The notes under the pieces are model-generated. The model did not search any database. It saw only the letters and a list, made by a program, of their open reading frames with translations, and was not told the origin of the DNA. The translations under genes and the position numbers were made by a program. Of a stretch of DNA of 64,000 nucleotides, positions 40,513-49,825 are shown one piece after another. How positions within the stretch are numbered: position 1 is the stretch's first letter; each line of letters begins with the position of its first letter. Source of the DNA: Flagellatimonas centrodinii (GTDB lineage: Bacteria > Pseudomonadota > Gammaproteobacteria > Nevskiales > Nevskiaceae); contig NZ_CP092104.1 in the NCBI RefSeq assembly GCF_016918765.2, forward strand, positions 3,224,001 through 3,288,000, written 5' to 3'.

Positions 40513-41116
40513 TCGTTACCTGATGCCCGTGCTGATCGACGCCTGCTGCGGCATGAAGGCCGTGCAACGCGAGCGCGCCCGCCTGTTGCCACTGGCGCGC
40601 GGTCGCATTCTCGAAATCGGCATCGGCACCGGTCGCAACCTGCCCTTCTACGCCCGTGAGCAAGTGGAACAGCTGATCGGCCTGGACCCGGCCGAGCAAA
40701 TGAACAGCAAGGCCGAACGGCGCGCCCGCGAGGCCGGTCTGACAGTCGAATTGATGACCCTGTCGGCCGAGACCATCCCCGCCGCCGATGCCAGTTTCGA
40801 TACCGTGGTCTGCACCTTCACCCTCTGCACCATTCCCGACGCCGACGCCGCGTTGCGGGAAATGAAACGGGTCCTCAAGCCGGGCGGCCGCCTGCTGTTC
40901 TGTGAGCACGGCCTGGCGCCCGATGACAGCGTACAGCGCTGGCAACATCGGCTGACCCCCTGGTGGAAACCGATCGCCGGCGGCTGCCATCTCAACCGCG
41001 ATGTCCGTCCGATGCTGGAACGGGCGGGGTTTGCCATCGAACAGTTCGAGGCCAGTTATCTGCAGGGCCCCCGGCCGCTCACCTACGTTTCCCGCGGGGT
41101 CGCGCGGGTGGCATGA
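40499..41116 (+). CDS. SAM-dependent class I methyltransferase (UbiE/phospholipid-type)
   Basis: 205 aa. Motif I is ILEIGIGTGRNLPFY and motif II is LIGLDPAEQM. FDTVVCTFTLCTIPDADAAL and REMKRVLKPGGRLLFCEHG are post-I and motif IV. The CTIPD/EHG pattern is seen in thiopurine/phospholipid-type methyltransferases. The start must lie near the first NLYDRYLMP; TTG at 40499 is the only suitable codon, as longer extensions run through the small membrane gene. Substrate unknown. Confidence 0.82.
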   Translation: MNLYDRYLMPVLIDACCGMKAVQRERARLLPLARGRILEIGIGTGRNLPFYAREQVEQLIGLDPAEQMNSKAERRAREAGLTVELMTLSAETIPAADASFDTVVCTFTLCTIPDADAALREMKRVLKPGGRLLFCEHGLAPDDSVQRWQHRLTPWWKPIAGGCHLNRDVRPMLERAGFAIEQFEASYLQGPRPLTYVSRGVARVA

Positions 41117-41225
41117 CGACCGTGGGGTTGACCCAGGTCAGCTCGGATGACGGTGCGAAGGCGTAGGGTAGAGGACGTCGCTGTCGTTCCAGGCGGCATC
41201 GTGGCCCTCGACTTGGAGACGCAAC

Positions 41226-42116
41226 ATGACCGACCTGCACCGCATTCTGTTTGCCACCGACTTCTCTGAAGCCTCGCACAACGCACAGGCGCAGGCCGTG
41301 CAACTGGCCCGGCACCACGATGCCGAGCTGCACCTGCTCAACGTGCTGGTGATCCCGCCAGCGGCGTATGTGCCGGAGCACGTGCCGGACCTTGATGGCC
41401 TCACCGAGGCCATGCGGGCGCAGGCACGCCGTCAGATGGATCACCTGGTCGACACCATCGGCATACCGGTCGCGCACTCGCTGCTGTCCGGCTTTGATGC
41501 GGCCACTGTTATCGCCGACCACGCCGAGAAGATCGATGCCAGTCTCATCGTGGTCGGCAGTCACGGTCGCGCCGGCCTGAAAAAGCTGTTTCTCGGCTCC
41601 GACGCGCAAGGCGTGGTGCGTCTGTCCAAGCGACCGGTCCTGGTAGTAAACGCCCGACACGGCAGTGCGCCGGTCAGCGGTGGCTTCGACAACATTGTCG
41701 CGGCGGTGGATCTGTCCCCCGCGTCGGCTGACGCCCTCGCCGTGGCGGCGGCACTGGCGCGCCAGCATTCGGCCAAGTTCGCCGTTCTGCACGTGGTCGA
41801 GGACTGGCCGATCCCGCCCTACTATCCGACGCGTTTCGAGCAGGCGCAGGTCGAGCATGGCACCGCCGGGCTGGCAGCCTTCCTGCAGGACCACCCGGTT
41901 CGACCGGAGCCGCAACGCCAGGTGGTGGCCGGCTCGGCCCCGCAGGTCATCCTGCAGTACGCCGAAGCCGATGGCCGCGACCTGATCGTAATGGCCCGCG
42001 GCGGCATGGGCAGTTGGGCGCATTTTCTCCTCGGCAGCGTGACCGAGCGGGTCCTGTCACGGGCACCCTGCTCGGTCTGGGTCTGCGGCCGTTCCGCCGC
42101 ATCAACGGACGCCTGA
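41226..42116 (+). CDS. Tandem universal stress protein (two Usp domains)
   Basis: 296 aa. Domain 1 (1-145) starts HRILFATDFSEASHNA and ends at the ATP motif GSHGRAGLKKLFLGSDAQGVV. Domain 2 (about 150-285) starts IVAAVDLSPASADAL and has MARGGMGSWAHFLLGSVTERV. Both G-x2-G-x9-G(S/T) nucleotide motifs are present. UspE-like cytoplasmic stress protein. Confidence 0.92.
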   Translation: MTDLHRILFATDFSEASHNAQAQAVQLARHHDAELHLLNVLVIPPAAYVPEHVPDLDGLTEAMRAQARRQMDHLVDTIGIPVAHSLLSGFDAATVIADHAEKIDASLIVVGSHGRAGLKKLFLGSDAQGVVRLSKRPVLVVNARHGSAPVSGGFDNIVAAVDLSPASADALAVAAALARQHSAKFAVLHVVEDWPIPPYYPTRFEQAQVEHGTAGLAAFLQDHPVRPEPQRQVVAGSAPQVILQYAEADGRDLIVMARGGMGSWAHFLLGSVTERVLSRAPCSVWVCGRSAASTDA

Positions 42117-42171
42117 ACGGTGCGCGAGGTTCGCGGCGCTGCGACGATGGCGCGCCGCGCGCTGGCCTGCG

Positions 42172-42924
42172 CTACCGAGCGGAAAAGCCGCCGTCGACCG
42201 GCAGCAGGGTGCCGGTGACATAGCCCGCAGCGGGCGAGCACAACCACAGGACCGCATCCGCAACCTCGTCGGCACTGCCCGGCCGCGGCAGTGGCAGTTG
42301 CCCGATCACCGCGCGGGTCGCCTCGGCATGGCGGCTGAACAGGTTCAGGCCCATGCCGGCATTGATGAATCCTGGACAGACTGCGTTGACGCGGATGCCG
42401 TCGCCGCCATAGGACAACGCGGCCGACTTGGTGAGCCCGGCGATCGCATGCTTGGTCGCGGTATACGGTGCGCTGATGCCGCCGTTGATACCGAGCACCG
42501 AACTGTTGTTGACGATGGCGCCGCCGCCGGTTTCGCGCATCCAGCGGATCTCGTGCTTGAGGCAATGGTAGGTGCCGGACAGGTTGACGCGCAGCGCGGC
42601 CTCCCAGGCCTCGTCATCGGTGTCGGCCAGGCCGACACCGCCGCTGCCGCCGACACCGGCATTGTTGAAGGCGGCATCCAGACGGCCGTAGCGGTCTCGC
42701 AATCCGGCAAACAGGCCGGCCACGGCGACGGCATCCCCGATGTCGCAGGGCCAGGCCTCGGCTTCGCCACCGGTCGCACGGATCGCCGCCACCGTGGCGT
42801 CGAGCGCTTCAACATTGCGATCGCTGGCCGCCACCTCATAGCCGGCGGCAGCTGCGCGCTCGGCGGTCGCACGGCCGATACCGCCACCGGCACCGGTGAT
42901 CAACAGGAGAGGACGTTGTGGCAT
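42172..42924 (-). CDS. Short-chain dehydrogenase/reductase
   Basis: 250 aa: ITGAGGGIGRATA, NNAGVG, VNNSSVLGINGGI and the YTATKHA catalytic motif. NADP(H) or NAD(H) alcohol/ketone chemistry of unknown substrate. Divergent from a TetR regulator across a 139-bp gap, a typical target arrangement. Confidence 0.9.
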   Translation of the reverse strand: MPQRPLLLITGAGGGIGRATAERAAAAGYEVAASDRNVEALDATVAAIRATGGEAEAWPCDIGDAVAVAGLFAGLRDRYGRLDAAFNNAGVGGSGGVGLADTDDEAWEAALRVNLSGTYHCLKHEIRWMRETGGGAIVNNSSVLGINGGISAPYTATKHAIAGLTKSAALSYGGDGIRVNAVCPGFINAGMGLNLFSRHAEATRAVIGQLPLPRPGSADEVADAVLWLCSPAAGYVTGTLLPVDGGFSAR

Positions 42925-43063
42925 GGGGGCTCCGGGGGCGGACAGGCTTCAGGGTAGCGGCAGGTCTGGACAGATGCATGTCACATTCGTGGCGCGCTAT
43001 CGATCCGGTCGTTTCAACTCGTCGGTGACTGGTGCATGATGGCCCGCCGGAGGGACGCTGACG

Positions 43064-43654
43064 ATGACTGACCCACAACCGCGCCGTAGTGCCCGCGACC
43101 GCATTTTCGAAGCCGCGCGTGAACTGTTCTACCGCCGCGGCATCCATGGCGTCGGTGTCGAAACCATCGCCCAGGCGGCCGGCGCCACCAAGATGAGCCT
43201 GTATCGGGCCTTCCCCTCCAAGGATGCGCTGGTGGCCGAATGTCTGCGCGCCTCCGAACAGGACTTCTGGGCCTGGTGGAATGAAGTCGTGGCGCCGCAT
43301 GAGCGCGACAGCGAAGCGCAGTTGCTGGCCCTGTTCGACGCGCTCGCCACCAAGACCTGCAGTCGCGATTCCCGCGGGTGTGCCATCGCCAACGCCGCCG
43401 TCGAAATCGGTGACAGCGAACACCCGGGCAGAGCGGTGATCGTTGCTCACAAGCGCACGGTGCGCGCGCGCCTTCGACGCCTCTGTGCCGGCCTCAACAC
43501 CGAGGCGCCCAACGACCTTGCCGACAGTCTCATGTTGTTGATGGAAGGCGCCAATGCCACCCGTCTGGCCTTTCGCGCACATGGTCCGGCGGCCAGCGTC
43601 GGCGATGCGGCACGCCGACTGGTGGCCGTCTATCAGGGCAGGAAGCCGCGCTGA
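43064..43654 (+). CDS. TetR-family transcriptional regulator
   Basis: 196 aa. The N-terminal helix-turn-helix is RDRIFEAARELFYRRGIHGV, then ETIAQAAGATKMSLYRAFPSKD. The ligand domain has GCAIANAAVEI, a feature of the TetR_C group that responds to small organics. It probably represses the divergent SDR gene. Confidence 0.9.
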   Translation: MTDPQPRRSARDRIFEAARELFYRRGIHGVGVETIAQAAGATKMSLYRAFPSKDALVAECLRASEQDFWAWWNEVVAPHERDSEAQLLALFDALATKTCSRDSRGCAIANAAVEIGDSEHPGRAVIVAHKRTVRARLRRLCAGLNTEAPNDLADSLMLLMEGANATRLAFRAHGPAASVGDAARRLVAVYQGRKPR

Positions 43655-43660
43655 ACCGGG

Positions 43661-45580
43661 TCAGGCCGGCCGCAGCACGCCCTCCGGGGCCGGCTGATCC
43701 TGCCGCTCACCGACCGTCGCCACCACCGGCAGGCCGTGCAGCGCCACCGTATCCAGCTGGTCGCGGAAACGGGGGCTGGGCAGCGCAGCAGGGTCATCGT
43801 CAGCCCAGCTGACCATCTGCATCCCGAGAATATCGGGGCTGTCCGGGGTCAGCTTGTCCTGCCACCAGTATTCGAAGATCGCCCGCTCGGCGCTGAGGTC
43901 GACGATGCCGTAGCCGTGATCGACCCACTCGATGAACTGGACATTCTTGTTGCCGGTGGCAACCACCAGTTCCAACGCCCGGGCGCCGACCACGTTGAGC
44001 AGCTGCGGGTTGCCCGGCACGGCATTGGCGAAGATCTCGTCGGCCCCGCCCCGGCCCATGGAGCTGGGCGCGAACTCGACACCAACGCTGTTGCCCCGCA
44101 GGTTGAGCGGCCCGAGGTTGCCACTGGTGGCGCGGACCATACCGGCAAGCCGGTTCTCGACGGTCGAACCGCTGCGCAGCGACGGTAACGGCAGCCCCGA
44201 CACATAAGGCGAGAGCACCGCATCGTTCTCGATGAGGTCGGCACCCAGGTTGCCGTGCGCATCACCCGATACCAGCACCGTCCCGCGCACCCGCAGCTGC
44301 TGCGGATTCTCACCGCGCAGGTGCCGGAACAAGGCGGCCCGTTCGCCGGGATAGTCGGCCCATCGGGACAGGCCCAGCTTGGGCAGCGACACGCCTTCAA
44401 CGATCGACGGCACGTCCACCGGGCTCATCCAGGTCTGGTTGTTGACGATCTTCCAGCGCACGCCGCGCTGTTCGGCATCGACCAGACCGTTCGACAGCCA
44501 GTCGAACTGCCGCCGACCGAACAGGGTGGGCTCACCGTCAGCTAGGTGCCCCGCATCCAGGGGCTGGTCGTACCGGGGGAGGCCGATCTGGGTATCGACG
44601 CCGAAAATCTCGGCCATCGGACCGAACGGCAGTCGCCGATAAACCAGTCGCACGTTTTCCGGGACCGGATAGCGGCCATCGTCAACCAGCAGAAAGTCGC
44701 CGGAGCCGTCAGCCCGCACCGGTCGGGATGGCGTCCATTCCCAGAAGGCCCGGCAGGTGTCGTCCAGGGTGGTGTCGCCGGACAGGCCATCAAACGGCGT
44801 CGGCAACTCGTTGCCGTACCCGGGGTCGATGTCATGGTTGTCCCAGACGATCATCCACGGGTGTTGCTGGTGGGCGCGGCAGAGGTTGGGGTCAGAACGA
44901 TACAAGGCGTAACGCCGACGGACCTCGTCGAGATTCAGCCAGTCTCGATAGTCGACGTCCGCGGTATCGAACCGGTTGCCGCGGGCCCGCACCTCTTCAT
45001 CCTCGTCGACGAAATCGTAGATGTAGTCGCCGCAATGCAGCACCAGATCAAGGTCGTTGCGCCGGGCCAGGTGACCGTAGCCACTCCAGTGACTCGACCA
45101 GTAGCTGGAGCAGGCCACCACCGCCAGGCGCACCTGCCCCACCGCGGACGCCGGTGCCGTGCGGGTACGACCGGTGATCGAACGGCCGCCGAGGGCCTCG
45201 AAGGCGTAGTAGTAGGTGGTGGCCGGCTGCAGACCGGTGACATCGACCTTGATGGTCCAGTCGTGCTGCGCTACCGCCGCCTGGGTGCCCTGGCGGACGA
45301 CATCGTTCAGTCCGGGGTCGCGGGCCACCGTCCAGCGCACCGGCACGGCTGCGGCGCTGGGTTGCGCCTCGGTGACGCGGGTCCAGATGATCACCCGGTC
45401 GCCGAGCGGGTCACCACTGGCGACGCCATGGCAGAACGGTGCAGTGGTCACGGTCGGAAAATCGAAATCGGCCGGTAGTCCATTGACCCCCTCCGGCGCT
45501 GTGCTGTCCCCGCACCCGGACAGCACTGCCAGCGTGCCCGCGCCCCCCAGCGCCTTGAGAAATCCCCGCCGCGTCGTCAT
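43661..45580 (-). CDS. phoD: PhoD-like alkaline phosphatase/phosphodiesterase, Tat-exported
   Basis: 639 aa. The signal TTRRGFLKALGG is a twin-arginine motif and the hydrophobic stretch ends in LSGC, so it may also be lipidated. The PhoD N-terminal domain begins FCHGVASGDPLGDRVIIWTR. The metallophosphatase core shows LHCGDYIYDF, WDNHDIDP (a variant of WDDHD) and VSGDAHGN. It releases phosphate from phosphodiesters in the periplasm and needs Ca and Fe in characterised members. A PhoB half-site lies upstream but a full Pho box is not visible. Confidence 0.88.
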   Translation of the reverse strand: MTTRRGFLKALGGAGTLAVLSGCGDSTAPEGVNGLPADFDFPTVTTAPFCHGVASGDPLGDRVIIWTRVTEAQPSAAAVPVRWTVARDPGLNDVVRQGTQAAVAQHDWTIKVDVTGLQPATTYYYAFEALGGRSITGRTRTAPASAVGQVRLAVVACSSYWSSHWSGYGHLARRNDLDLVLHCGDYIYDFVDEDEEVRARGNRFDTADVDYRDWLNLDEVRRRYALYRSDPNLCRAHQQHPWMIVWDNHDIDPGYGNELPTPFDGLSGDTTLDDTCRAFWEWTPSRPVRADGSGDFLLVDDGRYPVPENVRLVYRRLPFGPMAEIFGVDTQIGLPRYDQPLDAGHLADGEPTLFGRRQFDWLSNGLVDAEQRGVRWKIVNNQTWMSPVDVPSIVEGVSLPKLGLSRWADYPGERAALFRHLRGENPQQLRVRGTVLVSGDAHGNLGADLIENDAVLSPYVSGLPLPSLRSGSTVENRLAGMVRATSGNLGPLNLRGNSVGVEFAPSSMGRGGADEIFANAVPGNPQLLNVVGARALELVVATGNKNVQFIEWVDHGYGIVDLSAERAIFEYWWQDKLTPDSPDILGMQMVSWADDDPAALPSPRFRDQLDTVALHGLPVVATVGERQDQPAPEGVLRPA

Positions 45581-45643
45581 CGCCCCTGCTCCCGTGCGTA
45601 ATCCCCAAGCATCGCAGCGTGCTGTGACAGCGCCATGATCCGA

Positions 45644-46162
45644 TCAGTCTTCGAGATCCGGTGGCGCGTCGTATCGCAGCGCGGTGATTTCCAGAACCTG
45701 CCGCCCTGCCGGCAGCATGACCGTCACCACATCACCGATCCGCTTGCCCAACAGGGCCCGCGCCAATGGCGCATCGATGCTGATCCAGCGGCGGGGCGTA
45801 TCCACTTCGTCGGCGCCGACCAGACGAAAACTGCGGGCGACCCCCTGGTCATCCTCAACCACGACCCAGGCGCCGAAGTAGACCCGAGACGGATCGGCGG
45901 GGGCCTGCGCCGCCACCTGCAAGACCTCCAGACGTCCGGTCAGGTACTGCAACCGCCGATCGATCTCGCGCAGTTCCTTCTTGCGGTACTGGTATTCGGC
46001 ATTCTCGGAGCGGTCGCCCTCCGCCGCCGCCGCCGCCAACGCCCGCACCACCTCCGGTCGCCGACTGCGCCAGAGGTGTTCGAATTCGGCCTTCATGCGC
46101 GCCTGACCCTCCGCCGTGATGTACGGCGAGGCGGTGGGCGCGGGCGGGCGCCAACGCCCCAC
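45644..46162 (-). CDS. greB: GreB-type transcript cleavage factor
   Basis: 172 aa. The N-terminal coiled coil includes YITAEGQARMKAEFEHLW and AAAEGDRSENAEYQYRKKELREID; the acidic tip D-x-x-E (GDRSENAEY) is the catalytic pair that reaches into RNA polymerase. The C-terminal FKBP-like domain has VDTPRRWISIDAPLARALLGK, of the GreB type. GTG start, 1 nt beyond the RND stop, so it is co-translated with a membrane operon, which is unusual for greB. Confidence 0.88.
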   Translation of the reverse strand: MGRWRPPAPTASPYITAEGQARMKAEFEHLWRSRRPEVVRALAAAAAEGDRSENAEYQYRKKELREIDRRLQYLTGRLEVLQVAAQAPADPSRVYFGAWVVVEDDQGVARSFRLVGADEVDTPRRWISIDAPLARALLGKRIGDVVTVMLPAGRQVLEITALRYDAPPDLED

Positions 46163-46163
46163 C

Positions 46164-48875
46164 CTACTTCACCATCGCCGTCATCCGGGCGATGCGTTCG
46201 GCCTGGATGCGGTTGAGGTTGCGAAACAGGGTGGCAGCAATGCGCGGATAGCGAAGCCGGACGCGCTCAAGATCCTGGGAGTTGAAGCGCAACACCCGCG
46301 CAGGTGTTACCGCGGTGACATGGGCCGTGCGCCGCTGGCCGAAATAGCCGGTCTCGCCGACCACCGCACCGCGGGTCATCTCGGCCAGTACCCGGCGCTC
46401 GCCGTCCCGATCGACCCAGACCTCCAGCCGACCATCGACGATGACGTACATGTCGCGGGCCACCTCCCCCTCGCGGATCACCGCCGCCTGCGCCTCGACC
46501 ACCTCCATGCGCGCCATCAGGGCGAACAGGCGCGCCTGCCGCAGGCTCAACCCGGCAAACATCGGAATGGTGTGCTGGGGCGACTGCCCGAGGTCGAGCC
46601 GCAGCAGGTCCCAGAGGCTGACGATACGCAGCTTCGATCCCAGGGCGGGGGTCAGGGTCAGGTCGACACCCCACGCCAGCGCCAGGGTCAGCGCCGACAG
46701 CCAGCCAAACTGCACCTGGTTGCGCAACTCACTGCCGGTGAACACCAGAAATCCGAGGATCAGCGCGATGCTGGTGAGGGTGACCGGCCGTACCGTATGG
46801 CCCAGGGCGGAGGCGACGGCCTTCTGCTCGCTGCCGCTGGCACGGGCATCGTGATTGAACCGCGTCAGGAAATGGATGGTGTCGTCGACCGCAATCCCCA
46901 GCACGATGCAGGCGATGAGGCTGGTGGTCGGATTGAGGCTGACGCCGGTGAGGCCGAGGAGGCCGAAGTAGGTGACGATCGGTGCCAGATTGGGCAGCAA
47001 TGCCAGCGCCGCCGCCCGCAGCGAGTTGAACAGTACGCTGAGCATCAGCAGGATCACCAGCAGCGCGACCCCCATCGACTGCCACTGCCCGCTGGCCAGC
47101 ACCTCGACCGTGCGGGTGGCGATCACCGGTGTCCCGGTCAGTGCCGCATCGAGCGGTCGTGGCAATTGCGCCAGCCGCGCCTCGGTGCGCTGCACGAAAT
47201 CGGCAATGGCGATGGAGTCATCGACATTGAGCCGGATCGAGACGACGGCACTGCGGAAGCCCGCATCGACCGCCCGCTTGAGCGCCTCGGAACCCCCGAA
47301 CACCAGAATCTGCTTTGCCGCCGCAGCACTGTCGGGAATCCGGAAATACGCCGGATCACCCTCATTGAGACTCTGGTTGAGTACCTTCAGGTGGTCGACA
47401 TAGGACACCGCCGCACCGACTTCCGGCTGGCTCCGCAACCACCGCTGCAGCTCGTCGATCTGTCGCAGCAACTCCGGTTGCGTCAACGCGTCGTTGACGT
47501 AGGTCTCGATCAGGATCGACACCATGGTGGCGCCGTTGAAGGCGGTGTTGAGCGTCTCGAAGTCGGCCCGTACCTCGGACTCCGGCGAAAAGTTGCCGAT
47601 ATAGTCGGCGCCGCTGCGGATCCGGGTGGCGAACAGGCCGGCCACCACCATCGCCACCACCGACAGCCCGATGATGATGCTGCGATAGCGCACGTCGAAG
47701 CGGGCCAGCCGTTCGGCCAGACGGGTCCACATGGCCGTACCCGGCAACGGCCCGTGGGCGGCGCATCCGGCGATCTCGAGCATCACCGGCAGAAAGGTCA
47801 GCATCAACAGGATGGCAATGACCACGCCCGCCGATGCCAACCCGGCAAACTGCCGCACGGCCGGCAGCGGTGACAGCCCCAGGGCGAGAAAGCCCGCGGC
47901 GGTGGTCGCGCCGCAGAGCAGCAGTGGCAGACTGGCCCGACGCAGCACCCGCAGCAGCCGTCCACGATCATCTGCCGGATTGGGCGAGAAGAATTCGGCC
48001 AGCACGTGGACGGCGTATGACAGCGCCAGGGTCAGGATCAGCGGCGGCACGATCGAGGTCACCAGGTTAAGCGGCAGCTGAAACCACACCATCAGCGCCA
48101 GCGTCCACAGCAAGCTGATACAGATGGTCACCGTCGCCACCAGGGTCGCCCGCAGGCAGCGGAAGGCGACGGCGAGCATCAGCACGATCAATACGAAGAT
48201 CGCCGGCAGGGTGAATCCCAGGGTGTGCAGCAACGCATCCGTGGTAGCCGCCTGGATCACCACTGCACTGGTCAACCAGACCGCTTCAACCCCCTCGACC
48301 CGGGCCGCTGCGCGCAGCACCGCGGCCATGTCGGTGCGCCGGAAGGTTTCAGCATCGACGCCCTCCAGGCTGATCACGAAGGCCGCAAGCCGATCATCGT
48401 CGGTCAGCAGGGACCCGGCATAGAGCGGGTTCGATTCGATCTGCGCCGCCATCCCCGGGATGGTCTCGGGCTGCTCGACCGCCAGCCGGCTGAACGTGCT
48501 GACATCCAGACTCTGGGCATCGGCCAACAGGTTCGGCGCAGTGGCCAACGACAGCACGTCGCCGACGCCCGGCACGGCCAGCAGCGCGGTGGTGGCGCGT
48601 TCAACGCTGGCCAGGCCCTCGGCGCTGAGGACCGATGGCAGTTTGACCGCCAGCAGCAGGCGGTCGCTGTCGCCAAACGCCGTCTGCAGCCGTTGAAATA
48701 CCGCCTGCCCCTCGTCGTCCGCGGGCAGCAGGCGCTCCAGCGACGGGTCGATCTGCAGCCGCAGGCGGCCGGTTTCGAGATCAAACAGACTCAGCGCGGC
48801 GGCCAGCGATATCAGCGCCGTGGCCAGGATCACCCGGCGCGGGTGCGCCACCAGCCAGGCGAGGATGCGCTCCAT
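46164..48875 (-). CDS. RND-superfamily transporter with C-terminal cyclic-nucleotide-binding domain
   Basis: 903 aa. Residues 1-760 are a COG1033/MMPL-type RND unit: N-terminal helix, LRLQIDPSLERLLPADDE, two six-helix bundles, with PPLILTLALSYAVHVLAEFF and IVLGIAVDDTIHFLTRFN as the helix-4/10 motifs. Residues about 765-890 are a cNMP-binding beta roll: VIREGEVARDMYVIVDGRLE and GETGYFGQRRTAHVTA, with the RTAxV phosphate-binding motif. The fusion suggests that a cyclic nucleotide or the fold itself gates export. The upstream LolA-like gene is a standard partner of this exporter type. Confidence 0.9.
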   Translation of the reverse strand: MERILAWLVAHPRRVILATALISLAAALSLFDLETGRLRLQIDPSLERLLPADDEGQAVFQRLQTAFGDSDRLLLAVKLPSVLSAEGLASVERATTALLAVPGVGDVLSLATAPNLLADAQSLDVSTFSRLAVEQPETIPGMAAQIESNPLYAGSLLTDDDRLAAFVISLEGVDAETFRRTDMAAVLRAAARVEGVEAVWLTSAVVIQAATTDALLHTLGFTLPAIFVLIVLMLAVAFRCLRATLVATVTICISLLWTLALMVWFQLPLNLVTSIVPPLILTLALSYAVHVLAEFFSPNPADDRGRLLRVLRRASLPLLLCGATTAAGFLALGLSPLPAVRQFAGLASAGVVIAILLMLTFLPVMLEIAGCAAHGPLPGTAMWTRLAERLARFDVRYRSIIIGLSVVAMVVAGLFATRIRSGADYIGNFSPESEVRADFETLNTAFNGATMVSILIETYVNDALTQPELLRQIDELQRWLRSQPEVGAAVSYVDHLKVLNQSLNEGDPAYFRIPDSAAAAKQILVFGGSEALKRAVDAGFRSAVVSIRLNVDDSIAIADFVQRTEARLAQLPRPLDAALTGTPVIATRTVEVLASGQWQSMGVALLVILLMLSVLFNSLRAAALALLPNLAPIVTYFGLLGLTGVSLNPTTSLIACIVLGIAVDDTIHFLTRFNHDARASGSEQKAVASALGHTVRPVTLTSIALILGFLVFTGSELRNQVQFGWLSALTLALAWGVDLTLTPALGSKLRIVSLWDLLRLDLGQSPQHTIPMFAGLSLRQARLFALMARMEVVEAQAAVIREGEVARDMYVIVDGRLEVWVDRDGERRVLAEMTRGAVVGETGYFGQRRTAHVTAVTPARVLRFNSQDLERVRLRYPRIAATLFRNLNRIQAERIARMTAMVK

Positions 48876-48883
48876 GATCGCGG

Positions 48884-49666
48884 TCAGTTGCCGAGGTAGA
48901 ACAGACTGGGGTTGAACAACCGGCCGGCGATATTCTCGCCGCTGGTGACGCCGGTGATGGTGAGGTCGGTGTGGGAACCGGCGCGCAGATCGAACATGGT
49001 GGTCTCACCGGCGTACCAGTACTCCCCGGCGCGAGCCAGGCTGGCGGCCGGACTGATCAACCGTTTGACCACGCCGTCGGCGTCATGGAATTCCACCTTG
49101 AGGGCGACACAACTCTCCTGGTCGACCCAGGCCTGAAGATGGGTATAGCGCTCGGCCTCGGTATCGAGTTCGCGCATCTCCATGACATGAACCGGGCGCC
49201 CGTCGACGGTTTCCGCCGGCAGCAACCGGCCATTGGCGCCCTCGAAGGCGTTCTGCATGTGGCGCAGGTCGTTGTAACTGAAGTCGGTCCCGAACAAGGG
49301 GTTCTCGCGGGTGCCCCCGAGAATCCTGCGCACCTTGTTGAGCGCCGGCAGGTAAACGAACATGTCGTCGCGACCGTCGGCGGTCTCGCGCATCAGGTAG
49401 GCGGCGTCACGCAGGTCTGCCGGCGCATCAATGCGCAGGTTGGCACGCATCCGGTCGTCCTCGCGCGCCGCGTGCAGGCGGCCGCGGAGGATGCGCTCGC
49501 CGCCCCCGCGATCCACGGTGCGCAGGTCGAAGCTCTGGACCCGGACCGTGGGCGGGATATTGCCGCGCATGCAATCGGTCACCGCCGCGAGGCTCGTCGC
49601 GTCCGTGGCCAGCAACGGCCCACTGGCCAATCCCCACAGCACCCCTGCGACGTGGCGAATCCTCAT
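48884..49666 (-). CDS. LolA-like outer-membrane lipoprotein-sorting protein
   Basis: 260 aa with a Sec signal (VAGVLWGLASGPLLATDA). The family's DUF4292/COG2834 pattern is seen: MRANLRIDAPADLRDAAYLM, DDMFVYLPALNKVRRILGG, LFGTDFSYNDL and YTHLQAWVDQES. Periplasmic carrier with a LolA-type fold that works with COG1033 RND exporters. It starts the operon that continues with the RND-cNMP gene (8-nt gap) and greB. Confidence 0.88.
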   Translation of the reverse strand: MRIRHVAGVLWGLASGPLLATDATSLAAVTDCMRGNIPPTVRVQSFDLRTVDRGGGERILRGRLHAAREDDRMRANLRIDAPADLRDAAYLMRETADGRDDMFVYLPALNKVRRILGGTRENPLFGTDFSYNDLRHMQNAFEGANGRLLPAETVDGRPVHVMEMRELDTEAERYTHLQAWVDQESCVALKVEFHDADGVVKRLISPAASLARAGEYWYAGETTMFDLRAGSHTDLTITGVTSGENIAGRLFNPSLFYLGN

Positions 49667-49825
49667 CCGGCGCTCCCCTGACGGTCGGTATCGACCAAGC
49701 TTACCGCCTTCGGGCCGCGGCCGGTCCTGCGTTTGTCGGTTGTGGGTCCCGGGGGTAGCCTATGGACAACGGCACGACCCGCAGGGCCGAGCCAAGCGCA
49801 TTCCATCCAGACAGGGCAACAGCAC

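Noticed and set aside
45613-45630. Pho box upstream of the PhoD-like gene
   Set aside because: One perfect half-site (CTGTCAC) but the second 7-mer (CGCTGCG) does not match, so I did not list it.
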